A stretch of DNA of 64,000 nt from Clarkia xantiana subsp. parviflora (GCA_036873135.1 JAPTYO010000003.1:29764763-29828762), one strand, 5' to 3'; counted from the first letter of the stretch, positions 24,906-36,409 are shown. Made by a program: numbers and translations. The notes: generated by a model not told the origin, from the letters alone.

Positions 24906-26125
24906 TAATTATATGTAAAACTTCAATAAGTTTGAATAAATTCGAACTTGATTTGAATACAGAAAAAAAAGGTTGGAACATGCTTTTGAAATTTTCAAGT
25001 CGAGTATGAATGAACTTATGCTCGATTGTTGATATTATAAAAAATCAAAATCAAAATTTAGCGAGTCAAATTTGAATATTGACAGAAGCAATTTCATATA
25101 ATTTACATTTTTTTGAGACTCTTGCTCAAGTTGGACATTAAAATATAATTCTTAAAAAACAGCATCCTATATCATTCTTCGTATAACTTGTCCACAACGT
25201 GTTGACACTCCTAATAATAAATCTATTTATTGTGGGGAAAAACGAAGCCGTTATAATTTTCCATGTAGATAGAAGATGCTATAGCTTTTAGATTTTTTTC
25301 AGGGTATCAAATAAATTACCGTTATTGATTGTCATAATCATCATCATCTATTAAAAGAAAATATTGTTGGACCGGAAATTATAATAGTGACATATACAAA
25401 AGAAATTTCACTAGACCAATTCTTTAATAATATATATATTACGCAATTACACGAAAAGGGCAAAGTCGGCGATTATTTAGATGCGGCCCCGATCTAGAAA
25501 CGCTACTGCCAGCTGGCGGGTTTTCTTTAACGCAAATCAGAGCAAATACTACAAGTTTTCATACTTCGGGTTATATATATAATATATATTGTCTATATAG
25601 CAAATACAGTATAATATACATCATAGTTCGCATGACATAATTGTTGTATCTTTGTCATTTATATTTGAATTATGATGACTTCTTTAAAGATCGATGAGTC
25701 TCCAACTCTCAACATGCAACCCATAATATATAATGGACAATGATTCCAATATTAATGCTTTTAGATTTTTTTTTTTATAATAATAAATCCTATAATATTA
25801 AAAACTATAACGATTACGTAACGTACAAACTACGATTGAATTCAAGTGTTCATACAGATAATGTAGCTACTAGCATAATAAGAAAATACAAAATATATTT
25901 AAATAAGACATAAAATACAAATAATAATAACTAAAGTAACTACAAAGAACAGCTTAAAAATAGAGATGATTACTGTGGTCGAACCGATTAAAGTGATGTG
26001 ACACAACGTGACAAGAACCACTAAACCGTGAAAAGTGATATTTTCAAGTATTGACAAGTTTGCCCTTAAATAAAGGCTCTTGATTGGCTAGAAAAATGTC
26101 GTTCCGAAATGCGGCAGTTTCATAG
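22353..26125. other. AT-rich intergenic stretch
   Basis: No gene is supported. Contains a (TA)n microsatellite at 24878-24905. Around 24650-25090 are inverted phrases resembling a decayed MITE (gctcaaattcgatcaac on one side, agcgagtcaaatttgaa on the other). Poly(T) and poly(A) runs are frequent. Nothing else stands out. Confidence 0.55.
24878..24905. repeat. (TA)n microsatellite
   Basis: Uninterrupted alternating TA for about 28 bases. Simple-sequence repeat. Confidence 0.9.
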
Positions 26126-26130
26126 AAAGG

Positions 26131-27016
26131 TCCAAAATATGTTCATTCACCAAACTATTTTCCAAATTAGGCTTTTTTAGAAACTAATTCCCAAAATAGG
26201 TCTTTTCCTTTTATTAGTAACGTATATTATTTAATTTGAATCCTAAAGTTTACAATATGTTACAAATGAACCCTAAAGAGAAATATAAAAAAAAAATAGA
26301 AATTTAAGAAGAATAAATATATGAAAATATAAAAATAGAAATAAAAATTAATTAATTAATTAATTAAATGTTGAAAATGCACATTAAAAAATAATAAAAC
26401 AAACAAATTTTGTAGATTTTAATTCTAAAAAAATATGTGAAATTAAAAGAAAAAAAAATTAAATTTTGAAATAAATATATAATGATATACAAATTATATT
26501 CATGAAGAGTATGCAAAAAAAAAAAAAATACTAAACTAAAATCCATTCTTAAATTTATTCTTTTGATTTTTTAAATTTAAATTAGTTTATCCGTTATTTT
26601 TTTCATTCGCTAATTTTATATTTATTTTATAAATTTAACATATTTGATTTATGATTATATTTTTATACTTACAAAAATCATGAGTATTTAGTTTCTTTAC
26701 ATTTTATATCACTGTTTTTTTTTTTATAATTTATATATTTGGCATATTCTATTTTTAGAAAAAAATTTCACAATTACTAATTTATTATTTTTATGTTTAT
26801 AACTTTTACATATAATTATCTTAAGTTTCGTTTTTTTTTTTTTTTATATTTCTTGTATTATATTTAGGTTTAGGACCAATTTTAACAAAATATAAACTTT
26901 AGATGTAAAATATTAAAATATAAATGATTAAAAAAATGAAAAAACCTAGTTTGGGAATTAGTTGTGAAGAAGTTAGTTTGAGAATTAGTTTGACAATGAA
27001 GCCTATTTTGGACATT
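26131..27016. mobile_element. Inverted-repeat element upstream of MYC2
   Basis: The left edge (gtccaaaatatgttcattcaccaaact, then AAATTAGGCTTTTTTAGAAACTAATTCCC) is mirrored by the right edge, whose complement reads GTCCAAAATAGGCTTCATTGTCAAACTAATTC and then AACTAATTCCCAAACTAGG. The inverted ends span at least 70 bp and enclose very AT-rich DNA. No clear target duplication was found, so the limits are approximate. It ends about 560 bases before the MYC2 start codon and just before the G-box cluster. Confidence 0.65.
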
Positions 27017-27037
27017 AACTCGCAAACGAGAGAGCGC

Positions 27038-27043
27038 CACGTG
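27038..27043 (+). promoter_or_regulatory. G-box 1 in MYC2 promoter
   Basis: Perfect CACGTG, 532 bases before the start codon, with flanks GC and GTA. G-boxes are the preferred site of MYC2-type bHLH factors and of bZIPs. Confidence 0.7.
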
Positions 27044-27147
27044 GTATTACGGACGCGTGGCAGCGTAAAAATTACGATAAATTCTTCTCTGCCACCGAGT
27101 CAACAGATGGCTCCAACATGGTACACCTATCACCAATTATAAGTTGA

Positions 27148-27153
27148 CACGTG
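27148..27153 (+). promoter_or_regulatory. G-box 2 in MYC2 promoter
   Basis: Perfect CACGTG in the context GACACGTGAC, 422 bases before the start codon. The ACGTGAC flank also suits ABRE-binding bZIPs. Confidence 0.7.
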
Positions 27154-27220
27154 ACACAATGTCAGCCAATTTCTGCAACATGTCACATTGTAATTAGTGG
27201 AAGTGCCACCAGCTCCGAGC

Positions 27221-27226
27221 CACGTG
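27221..27226 (+). promoter_or_regulatory. G-box 3 in MYC2 promoter
   Basis: Perfect CACGTG in the context GCCACGTGCT, 349 bases before the start codon. Third such site within 190 bases. Confidence 0.7.
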
Positions 27227-27447
27227 CTAGCTCGGTCAAGAATCTCTAAAAAATTACTGTGAAGTATGGTACTACCTGCCTCGTCCACTCCCGATTAATC
27301 GCCGAGTCGTCGTATTCCATAGAAATCGAAAGTCTCTTACTTTCTCACTCCTCCAACTTTCTCTCTCTAGTTCCACCATTTTCTTTGTCCACTCCGTATC
27401 TAATCCTCTCAACGCCCCCAATCTTCATTTGCTGAAATTCAGGTGAA

Positions 27448-27462
27448 ATGCCAACCAAATAA
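27448..27462 (+). promoter_or_regulatory. Possible four-codon uORF in MYC2 leader
   Basis: ATG CCA ACC AAA TAA lies in the CT-rich leader 113 bases upstream of the main start, if transcription begins before it. Such minimal uORFs can lower translation. The transcription start is not visible, so this is tentative. Confidence 0.35.
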
Positions 27463-27574
27463 ACCCAAATTCATCTCGCCTTCTCTCTCTCTAAGCAACA
27501 ACCACACGCACCTACAGCACTCAAGCACCTGACTTTCTTCAGTTCAGCGGTGGAGTAGGCGGCGGCAACGAATC

Positions 27575-29506
27575 ATGACGGATTACCGGATGCAGACGAT
27601 GAACGTTTGGACAGACGATAACGCTTCCATGATGGAGGCCTTCATGTCCTCCGATCTCAATTCTTTCTGGCCACCTCCTCAGTCTTCATCATCTTCAACT
27701 CCTCCGCCGCCGCCGCCGTCGCAGCAGCAGCAGCAGCACGTGGCTCCTACCTCGGCGGTGTTCAACCAAGACACCCTCCAGCAGCGCCTCCAAGCTCTAA
27801 TCGAAGGAGCGCGTGAGAGCTGGACGTACGCTATCTTCTGGCAGTGTTCCTACGATTACTCCTCCGACGCCGGCTCCGGCGTCCCCGTCCTCGGGTGGGG
27901 CGACGGATACTACAAGGGCGAGGAGGATAAGTCCAAGGCGAAGAGCAAAATGGCTCCGACCTCCGCCGCCGAGCAAGAGCACAGAAAGCGCGTCCTCCGC
28001 GAGCTGAACAATTTGATCGCAGGTTCGGGGGCCACCGGAGACGATGCCCCGGATGAGGAGGTTACTGACACGGAGTGGTTCTTCCTTGTGTCGATGACGT
28101 CGAGCTTCGTCAGCGGCAGCGGTCTACCAGGTCAGGCTCTGTTCAACTCTAGTCCGATCTGGGTCTCTGGCGCCGACCGGATGTCGGGATCGAGCTGCGA
28201 CCGAGCTCGGCAAGGTCAGGTGTTCGGGCTGCAGACCATGGTGTGCATTCCTCTAGCAAACGGTGTCGTTGAGCTGGGTTCAACCGAGGTGATCTTTCAC
28301 AGCTCCGATCTGATGAACAAAGTTAGGGTTTTGTTCAACTTCAACAATAACTTAGAAATCGGTTCTTGGCCGCCGCCGCAAGTGAATAACCAAGGCGAGA
28401 GCGATCCAGCTCTAATTTGGCTCAACGATTCTTCTGCACCTGTGGAAATCAAAGATTCGACCGTTCCGAACTTATCAAAGCCAATTGGATTCGAAAACCC
28501 GGGTTCAAGCAGCTTAACTGAGATCAATCCGCCGGAATCTAGCCGGCAGCAGACGCCGCCGCTGCAGAGCAGTTTCTTCACCAGAGAACTGAACTTCTCC
28601 GAGTTCGGATACGAAGGGAGCAGCTCGAGGATTGGAAACCCTAAACCCGAATCCGGCGAAATCTTGAACTTTGGAGAGAACAACGCTCGCCGGAGCTCCG
28701 TCCATGGAAACACGTTCCCGGCCACCACAGAGGAGAACAAGAGGAAGAAGTCACCTGCCGGCAGTAACGAAGAAGGAATGATGTCCTTCGGCTCCAGCAT
28801 TCTCCTCCCTTCCTCCGGCATGGTGAAATCCTCCGGCGGTGGCCCCGACTCCGACCAGTCGGACCTCGAGGCTTCAGTTGTCAAGGAGGTGGCCAGCAGC
28901 CGCCCCGTGGAGGAGAAAAAACCGAGAAAGCGCGGCAGAAAGCCTGCCAACGGCCGAGAAGAGCCACTAAACCACGTCGAGGCGGAGCGACAGAGAAGAG
29001 AGAAGCTCAACCAGCGGTTCTACGCGCTCCGCGCGGTTGTCCCAAACGTATCGAAGATGGACAAAGCCTCCCTTCTCGGAGACGCCATTTCGTATATCAA
29101 GGAGCTAACCACGAAGCTCCAAGCGGCCGATTCCGATCGAGAAGAACTGCAGAAACAGTTGGAAGCTCTGAAGATCGACATCTCCGGCAAAGATTGTTCC
29201 CGCCCGGGACCAGACAAGGAACATACCATGTCTGGTTTTGGTAACAACAAATTGATCGAATTGGAAGTCGATGTCAAGATTATCGGTTGGGACGTGATGA
29301 TTCGTATCCAGAGCAGCAAGAAGAACCACCCTGCCGCGAGATTGATGCAAGCCCTAATGGAGCTCGATCTCGATATCCACCACGCAAGTGTCTCAGTGGC
29401 GAATGATTTGATGATCCAACAAGCCACCGTGAAGATGGGGTCGAGGTTTTTCACCCAGGAACAGCTCCGGGCAGCTTTGTCTTCCAAGATTGGAGAAAAC
29501 CGGTAG
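27575..29506 (+). CDS. MYC2: MYC2-type bHLH transcription factor of jasmonate signalling
   Basis: Intronless, 643 residues, the usual size and structure for MYC2. The N-terminus [18 protein letters not shown] is the family start. Residues about 75-240 form the bHLH-MYC_N region, which binds JAZ repressors and Mediator: [17 protein letters not shown] (D94 is at the position where substitution in MYC3 relieves JAZ binding), [26 protein letters not shown], then [17 protein letters not shown] and [12 protein letters not shown] basic nuclear signal [10 protein letters not shown] is near residue 447. The bHLH starts [18 protein letters not shown]467, E471 and R475 are the E-box/G-box contacts. An ACT-like dimerisation domain spans roughly 565-640. 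Low-complexity Pro and Gln runs occur near residue 40. Three G-boxes upstream fit self-regulation. MYC3/MYC4 relatives are alternatives, but length and N-terminus favour MYC2. Confidence 0.93.
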   Translation: MTDYRMQTMNVWTDDNASMMEAFMSSDLNSFWPPPQSSSSSTPPPPPPSQQQQQHVAPTSAVFNQDTLQQRLQALIEGARESWTYAIFWQCSYDYSSDAGSGVPVLGWGDGYYKGEEDKSKAKSKMAPTSAAEQEHRKRVLRELNNLIAGSGATGDDAPDEEVTDTEWFFLVSMTSSFVSGSGLPGQALFNSSPIWVSGADRMSGSSCDRARQGQVFGLQTMVCIPLANGVVELGSTEVIFHSSDLMNKVRVLFNFNNNLEIGSWPPPQVNNQGESDPALIWLNDSSAPVEIKDSTVPNLSKPIGFENPGSSSLTEINPPESSRQQTPPLQSSFFTRELNFSEFGYEGSSSRIGNPKPESGEILNFGENNARRSSVHGNTFPATTEENKRKKSPAGSNEEGMMSFGSSILLPSSGMVKSSGGGPDSDQSDLEASVVKEVASSRPVEEKKPRKRGRKPANGREEPLNHVEAERQRREKLNQRFYALRAVVPNVSKMDKASLLGDAISYIKELTTKLQAADSDREELQKQLEALKIDISGKDCSRPGPDKEHTMSGFGNNKLIELEVDVKIIGWDVMIRIQSSKKNHPAARLMQALMELDLDIHHASVSVANDLMIQQATVKMGSRFFTQEQLRAALSSKIGENR

Positions 29507-32446
29507 GACCCGATTAATACAACCTTAAATGTTTTGTTCGACGAAAGTCGAAGATGTCGGGTTTTGTAGCATATAATATAACATTTGCATCTTAATTAGT
29601 CGATGTTTCGGAGGGTAATTAGCAAGATTGAGAGTTGCTATCATAAATCCTAATGAAGATAAGTTGCCCCTCTTCTTGTAAATACAATGTAGGATACTGG
29701 ATTCTGGTATGATGAGAATGAAGCTCTACGTGTTTCTTGCTTTACAAGTCTCCTCCCATCTATGAAACATTCGATTTTTCGCATCGAATATGTAGATTGT
29801 CCTTCAATGCAACTCGGGTCGAGTTTATTTATGTTAGAATCATTTGGTGGAAAGATTGAAACTTGCCATTATGCAATATATATATATATATGCTATGTTT
29901 CTTGCATTTCTAGTTTCTTGCCTTACAAGCAAACTCCTCTAATCTATCAAAAATTCGATCTTCTTGCATCAAATCTGAAGCTTAACCTTAAACGAAACTC
30001 AGGTCGATATTATTTACATAAGCTGACAAATCATGAACCGAAAGATCGAAACTTTCCCGAGTAGTGCCATTAGGGTTCATTGATCATGGTCTGTTTCTGG
30101 GTGGGATTCTTGGCCATCTTTGCACAGACTGGGATTCTGGAAACAGAAAGAGTAGTGTGATGAGGTTGAATGTAAACGAGATTCACGTGTGGAAATGCTT
30201 GCTAATGAACGATGTGAGACTGTTTGTGAATCTGATATCAGCAAGTAAGTGGAAACAGGAACAAGACAGGAAATATTATTAGGTGTTCTATATTCGTATC
30301 CAGAGACCTCTTTTTCACAAATTTGGAATCACGTGGGGCCCTATCTCCTCCCGATTCATGCATGCATGGTTGAAGAAGTTGAAACCAAAATCTTATGTGG
30401 AGTTAAAAAGTTTGAGGTACAAATTTGACACTTTATCTATAGTTGAGGTACTAAAATCCATTATTCTCATAAAGTTAGTTAAGCACCAGAAGAATAGCCA
30501 TGTGTTTGTTAATTATATATATTATATATAACAATTCAATCAGAGGCTTCATAGCCATGTGTTTATTTACATGGTAAATTAGAAGGAAAAAAACACGTAT
30601 TTTTTTTTAACCATTATTCGAGATTAGCCAAAAATTAAATTAGTTGACAAAACAGTAATATATCATATATTAAATTTATCTCAGATTTAACCAATTTTTC
30701 AAATTTCATTAGTTTAATTATTAAGCGATGGTTTGTCGTTGTTAGTTGAATATAATAACATGCACTCTAAACGCCACATAAGATCTCCACATCACTTTAA
30801 TTTTTAAGAATCAATAATGCTTTAATTTAATAATATTAATTTTTTTTAATGAAAAATACCGTACTTATGAATTAGATCTTTCGCTACTAAGATTAACTGA
30901 ATATTAATGATTATTTTTCACACAAAAAAATACTAATAATTCAACATAAATTGAGTTTCACTTACAATAAATCAAAGCATGAAAGCAATACAAACCTATA
31001 TGTCATTTACAATCTCACTTGCAAAATAGTTAGAACATTTTATTTACTTTTATAAATTAATGTATTTTGATACTATTTTTCGAACATAATATTAATTCGA
31101 AAGTTAAAAAATAATTACAAGTCCGAAAATCTAAATTATTGAACTACGTATAAGTTGCCAAAAACAGACATCTGCATGTTAGAGTCACCACCACCTTATT
31201 CACCGTACCTATTAGTTATCACCCATGGAAGTTTTTATTGATTAGGATTTTTTTAGAGAATAAAAACTATTTTGGATATGCGAAGATGTAAAGACGTGTG
31301 ACACTAATGCAACATCAAATTAATGGATTAATTATAAAAATACACATTTTTATATAAATAATAAGAATAATTCTAATGATCAATATAGCATGGCATATAG
31401 GGTTAATGTCATATATATACTCAATTAACTGTGAAATATTAGCGTTCAACGGCTAAATTAATGAAAATTTAAAAAATAACTAAATTGTGGACAAATTTAA
31501 TAGTACGTGACTGTTCTTATGATTAATTTTTTTAATTAAATTTAAAAAACTGAGTTTCTTTTTATAATGTAATTTTCCCTTATTTTTATATATAACAATA
31601 ATTGATGTTCATACAATGCATGAAATTTTATGAGAAAATATGATACTAGTCATTAGTTTGTGTTTGTAGAAATTTTATTTTAAATAATTTTATCTTAAAT
31701 AAAATATATTACTATTATTATTATTAATTAATTATTACTGTAAATTAGAAATATATAACACCCTATATTATTAATTATGATAAAAAATATCTTATTAACC
31801 ATGGCTACTATCTAGATATCTAAAAACAACGTTTTTGTTAACCTAGCTACTATCTATCTAAATAATATATATCCATTTAATTTAATCATAATCAGCATTA
31901 GTTGATTACATAGAAAATTGTAACACTAACTGGTGTAGGGCTTCGGCCGAATAATTAATTTAATTTGTTAGGCCACATCTAATCTAATGTCTAACATAAA
32001 TGGGCCCCACTTACTCTTTTATATAGGTTAATGATTGATTTGTAGAAAGGAATGTCGGACCATATACATAGAAGGTGGGATGGCTTCAAAGTCTAATGAT
32101 TCTTTTTTTGCTTTCCTAACATTGGATGTTAATGTGTTCAATGGAACTTACTTGTCATGTGTTTCAAATTAAATAAATATATATTATAAGTTAATGTATC
32201 TATCTAGCTAATATCCGTTTACCTTAATGGAAATAAATGACATGGCCATTAAATAAAATAATATGGCATACTAATCATTAAAACTTGTATTATAATATCA
32301 AAGAATTTTGCTCAATAATTTATTCTAAATTAATATGTTAAAAAACAAATACATATTTTGATAATTATTTTGTTACAATTATTGTACTTAAGTTATAAAT
32401 TTTTGATATAATATGTTATTGAAAAGTCATTCTTCTATATTTTCAT
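29507..32446. other. MYC2 3' region and AT-rich intergenic DNA
   Basis: The MYC2 3' UTR probably runs to about 29700. Readings of 100, 72 and 82 codons between 29762 and 30531 have no recognisable domain and look fortuitous. The phrase atagccatgtgttt occurs near 30495 and 30549. From 30600 to 32440 only AT-rich sequence is seen. Confidence 0.55.
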
Positions 32447-33048
32447 TGTTAGATTACGGGGAGTAATCACTACGGATACTAAAACAAGGTACATGCCAGT
32501 AATTAGAATTACGCAGCGGAAGTTTCACACATACCTTTAAGATGATCCGTAGACTCAAAATCTTCTCAAGAGGGAGTTCGCGATCCTCCGGTCGGGACCC
32601 GTAGAGGTTCTTGTTAGAGAAGCCCTACGTGGTGCAAGCTCCACAGCAAAGCCTCTGATCGATTCTTGGCACAGGGACAGATCTCTGGAGAGTTTGCTCG
32701 AAGGCAATTTGGCACACCCTTGGTGAGGGTTGTATGGTTCGGCCGAAACTAGGTATTATGGGAGGAAAGTTTTTCTCTCTAAAACACTCTGAAGAGGGAA
32801 TTGTGATTAACCCTAAAATTCCTTAACACCTCTTATTAATAGGAGTAAAGTGGAAAAAAGTTCACTTTACCCTGCCAATTATTTCGGCCGGCCTATGTAA
32901 TTGGGGAGGCCCAATATTTTGGGTCTCTCATGTCAATTGGAATTTGGGTCTAGCCCAATTACCCTAATGTGACATTTACCCAAGTTCATTAGGTAAACTA
33001 TACATATTATGGGCTACCAATTACGGCGCCCATTACCATATGCTTACA
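32447..33048 (-). mobile_element. Solo LTR of a copia element
   Basis: 602 bp with TG...CA ends (tgttagatta ... atgcttaca). Flanks TTCAT and TTTAT differ at one base, consistent with a decayed 5 bp duplication. It matches the truncated LTR at 43655-43944 and, less closely, the LTR at 44598-45186 (shared phrases: ttacgcagcggaa, ggaggcccaat, gggtctctcatgtcaattgg, ccctaatgtgacat). No internal sequence adjoins it, so it is a solo LTR left by recombination. The strand is inferred from the primer site next to the relative at 44598. Confidence 0.85.
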
Positions 33049-34126
33049 TTTATATGAATAAAGTTCGTAAATAAAATTACAGTAGAAAAATTTGTTATTA
33101 TTTAATTATATGGAAGGTTTTTCGTGCTCACGTTGAGATGAAAATCCTATATTATTATTCAAGGTTAAACAATATTATAGTAAATAAAAATAAAACGATA
33201 TTATTATTAAAATTGTACAAGATTATTTATAGAAATATGTTAAAAAGCTCAAATTCGTTGTTTATGACATGTGACACAATATTATATATTCTGAGTCATA
33301 AGCTCTATTCTGATTTTAAATCTTAAAATTACTAATTTTCCCCATATGATCTTATTTAATAAGCACATAAATTATCATTCTTTAGATTTGAAAGTACAAA
33401 CCATTTTAACCGTGAAATATGATGTATTGATTCAACACGTGACCATGTGAACTTTATAGTTTTTTTTTAAAATAATTTTACCGGTACTTTATTGCTGATG
33501 TATATACTTAATTTTGCACATATAATATAATATAAATACCAACTTTATTCTATAATATTTATTAATTTAAATTTTGTGCAGAAAATTATTTTATATTAAT
33601 ATAAAATTAAAAATAAAATATTTTACTTTTGATTAAATTTATATTAATTTTTTCATATGTAAAATATATGATATTAAATATCTCTTTGAACATATTTTCA
33701 GATAAACCAATTAGCTCGTAAATAAGAATACCATAAGAAAAGTTATGACTATTTAAACACGTAAAGATAAAAAAAAAATAACACTATAGTGAATAAAAAT
33801 AACAAAATATACCTATAAGTATTAATAATATAACTTATTTAATGACGTGAAATTCTTTGGTACGTTTTAATCATAGAATTGCATGTTATGCACGGCGAAA
33901 TATGAAAAAATTAGACATAAAAACTCTAGAATTGATTTTAAACTTTAGAATGACTAATTTTTACACACGACATTAACTGAATTAATCAACTAGAATTATA
34001 TTTCTTTAGGGAATAAATTCACTAGTACTTAGATACGAAACAATTTTAACATTACTACGTTTATATACATCATCATGTAATAAAAATAAGAGAATTTTTT
34101 ACATAAATGGGAATCTCACAGGTTGG
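33049..34126. other. AT-rich intergenic, no gene
   Basis: Short AT-driven readings only. No repeats or motifs of note were seen. Confidence 0.5.
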
Positions 34127-34645
34127 AAAAACCAAAATATGGAACATACAACATCAATTACGAAAATGGGGTTCGGGGCATTTTGAAAGTGCCCCGAACA
34201 CTGTGCTCCGCTCTTTCAAAGAAGTACATAATTTATTGGCTCTTTTCCAGATCTTCTTCTACCGCCACGACCTCTACGTGCACTACCTTCACCGCTTTTC
34301 ATTGAAATAGTAAACTTTACTTAGATATTAAAACTGGTTTTTAAAATGAAAATGGACAATGATATTAAGACTTGGGGCAAGGCTTTTTTTTTTTGTTTTG
34401 AAAATGAGGTGGGGGGGGGCAAGGCTTGCTTGCTTGCTATAGCAGGCAAGCTGTCACATGCAGCGCTCTTTGAAAGAGCGCTGCATGTGATGCAGCAGGG
34501 AAACATTGTTTCCCTGCTGCACAGCAGGGAAACAGTGTTTCCCTGCTTGCTCCGCTCTTTGAAAGAGCGGAGCACAGTGTTCGGGGCACTTTCAAAGTGC
34601 CCCGAACCCCATTTTCGTAATTGATGTTGTATGTTCCACATTTTA
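34127..34645. mobile_element. Inverted-repeat element with contiguous hairpin array
   Basis: Outer inverted repeats of about 85 bp (34134-34220 and the complement of 34555-34645; shared phrase ggaacatacaacatcaatta) enclose a chain of short palindromes. Hairpins with a single central base are at 34454-34490 (18 bp arms), 34492-34520 (14), 34523-34547 (12), 34548-34574 (13) and 34579-34607 (14). An imperfect one lies at 34429-34450, and 34171-34199 is a copy of the last with one mismatch. Their cores repeat: CTCTTTGAAAGAG, GGAAACANTGTTTCC, CACTTTCAAAGTG. It resembles a foldback transposon. Readings on both strands arise from the symmetry and are not genes. Exact ends and target duplication were not resolved. 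Confidence 0.8.
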
Positions 34646-34746
34646 TATGCAACACACATAGTTCCTTCTAGCCTATATAATATATTAAACCCCAGCATAA
34701 CAGCTGATCTAGTCTGTATTCCTCCATTTAGTTACCTTCATTTTTC

Positions 34747-35604
34747 GAGTTGTTTTGCTAACTAGGCATATTTTAATTGGTAAATACAAAAATAGGCACA
34801 CAAATTTAAAATTGTCAAATTTGAGCAAACCCTTGAATGGGATTCGAGGGTTTGACTGGAGTTTTCAGTCAAACCCTAGATTCCCATTCAAGGGTTTGAC
34901 CGAAGACTCCAGTCAAACCCTTGATTGGAAGTCTAGGGTTTGACCTCGAGTTTGACATAAATTTGAAATTTGTAAAAAATAATATTAGCATTAATAAAAA
35001 TTATTTAAAAAAAAATATCCAACTTTTAAATTGATAATGTGCATCTACAGTCTCAGCTCACTAAGGGGCCAACCGAAACTTCTAAGCGTTCAAAGATAAG
35101 AATTGTGAGAGGTTTAAATAGATGACATATGGGTGGGAGACCGACCGAGCGGGATAGGCAAAATCGGCGACCATGGAGACATTGATTAATCTATTATATA
35201 TTTTATGTGTAGTATTGAATAATGTTTTTTTTCGTATTTGAAGGAACAAGATTATATGATTTGTATTTTAAATATTATGATCAATTTATATGTTGGATGT
35301 TTTTTTTAAAATGGATATTATTAATACGAAAATTTAAATTTTTTTTTTTAATTTCAAATTTAAGTCATATTCTAGACTTCCAGTCTAGGGTTTGACCAGA
35401 GTCTTCGGTCAAACCCTTGAATGGGATTCTAGGGTTTGACTGAAAACTCCAGTCAAACCCTCGAATGGGATTCAAGGGTTTGACCAATATTTTGGTCAAA
35501 CCCTCGAATGAGATTCAAGGGTACGCCTGTTTGTGTTATTTTTAATTTTCGGTGCTTAATTGTGTATTTTTGTATTATAATATGATTATTTTGGTAATTT
35601 TCTC
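34747..35604. mobile_element. Mutator-like MITE with palindromic TTTGAC arrays
   Basis: 858 bp flanked on both sides by TCATTTTTC (34738-34746 and 35605-35613), a 9 bp duplication as expected for Mutator-like elements. Read inward, the right end is gagaaaattaccaaaataa; the left end is similar but decayed, with shared tacaaaaata. Inside each end is a run of hairpins built on AGGGTTTGAC...GTCAAACCCT (two units on the left, 34842-34927; three on the right, 35390-35510), separated by ATTCCCATTCAAG-like spacers. The middle (34990-35360) is AT-rich. The exact insertion in repeat unit A confirms the limits. Confidence 0.88.
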
Positions 35605-35726
35605 TCATTTTTCCGAACTATATCCCAAAAAACCATATCTAGCTATTGTACAACTAAGCAACCATTTTTTTTTACATATTCATGTCGTGCTATGTTAAAT
35701 TATTCAATTATATATCATCTCTATAT

Positions 35727-35835
35727 AATTATTTTTTGCTATATAAAGTTCATAATTTTGATTTTTACTTAAAGATAGCATATGAGATCTTTAAGCAAAA
35801 ATCAAAATGTTGAACTTCATATAGCAAAAAATTAT
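35727..35835. repeat. Long hairpin in repeat unit A
   Basis: Inverted arms of about 45 bp (from ttttttgctatataaagttc to its near complement ending atagcaaaaaa) with a loop of about 10 bases around agcatatgag. The copy in unit B is at 36298-36409. The shape resembles a small MITE or a small-RNA precursor. Confidence 0.8.
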
Positions 35836-36297
35836 GAATTAATATGTCAGTAATCATAAATCTTATTATAGGGTTAACAAGCTCTAAAAGCTAAACCACT
35901 AATTGGAGTTTTAACAGTTATTAAATATGACTTGTTAAAAAAAACACACAAGAATTAGATTTAGTATTACAACCATATCGTGCGTGTCGTGTTGTGATAC
36001 ATAAACATAAACTTGACCACAATTTATATCGTGCTAATCGTGCTTGTACTATCGTATTATATCGGTCTACCATGCTTGCATAAACCTTAATTTTGTTCAT
36101 GCACGTTCATCTCGTGTGAAAAATTACCAACTCTAGTGTGCAACACACGCAGTTCCTTCTAGTCTATATACTAAATTAAACCCCAGCATAACAACGAATC
36201 TAGTCTGTATTACTCCATTTAGTTACCAACATTTTTCTGATCTATATCCCAAAAATCATATCTAGCTAAATTATTCAATTGTATATCATGTCATTAT

Positions 36298-36409
36298 AAT
36301 TATTTTTTGCTATATAAAGTTCTTGATTTTGATTTTTGGTTAAAGATATCATATTATGAGATCTTTAAGAAAAAATCAAAATTATGAACTTTATATAGCA
36401 AAGAATTAT
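36298..36409. repeat. Long hairpin in repeat unit B
   Basis: Second copy of the foldback at 35727-35835, with several changes in both arms. The arms still pair well. Confidence 0.8.

Noticed and set aside
28297..29487. Antisense readings of 237 and 155 codons in MYC2
   Set aside because: Shadows of the MYC2 coding strand; no independent features.
29762..30531. Three successive readings after MYC2
   Set aside because: No domains, no splice logic; likely 3' flank.
34107..34698. Several readings on both strands in the hairpin region
   Set aside because: They mirror one another because of the inverted repeats and are not genes.
34842..35510. Telomere-like AAACCCT units
   Set aside because: The units are part of longer TTTGAC hairpins with different spacers, not head-to-tail seven-base repeats, so this is not interstitial telomeric DNA.
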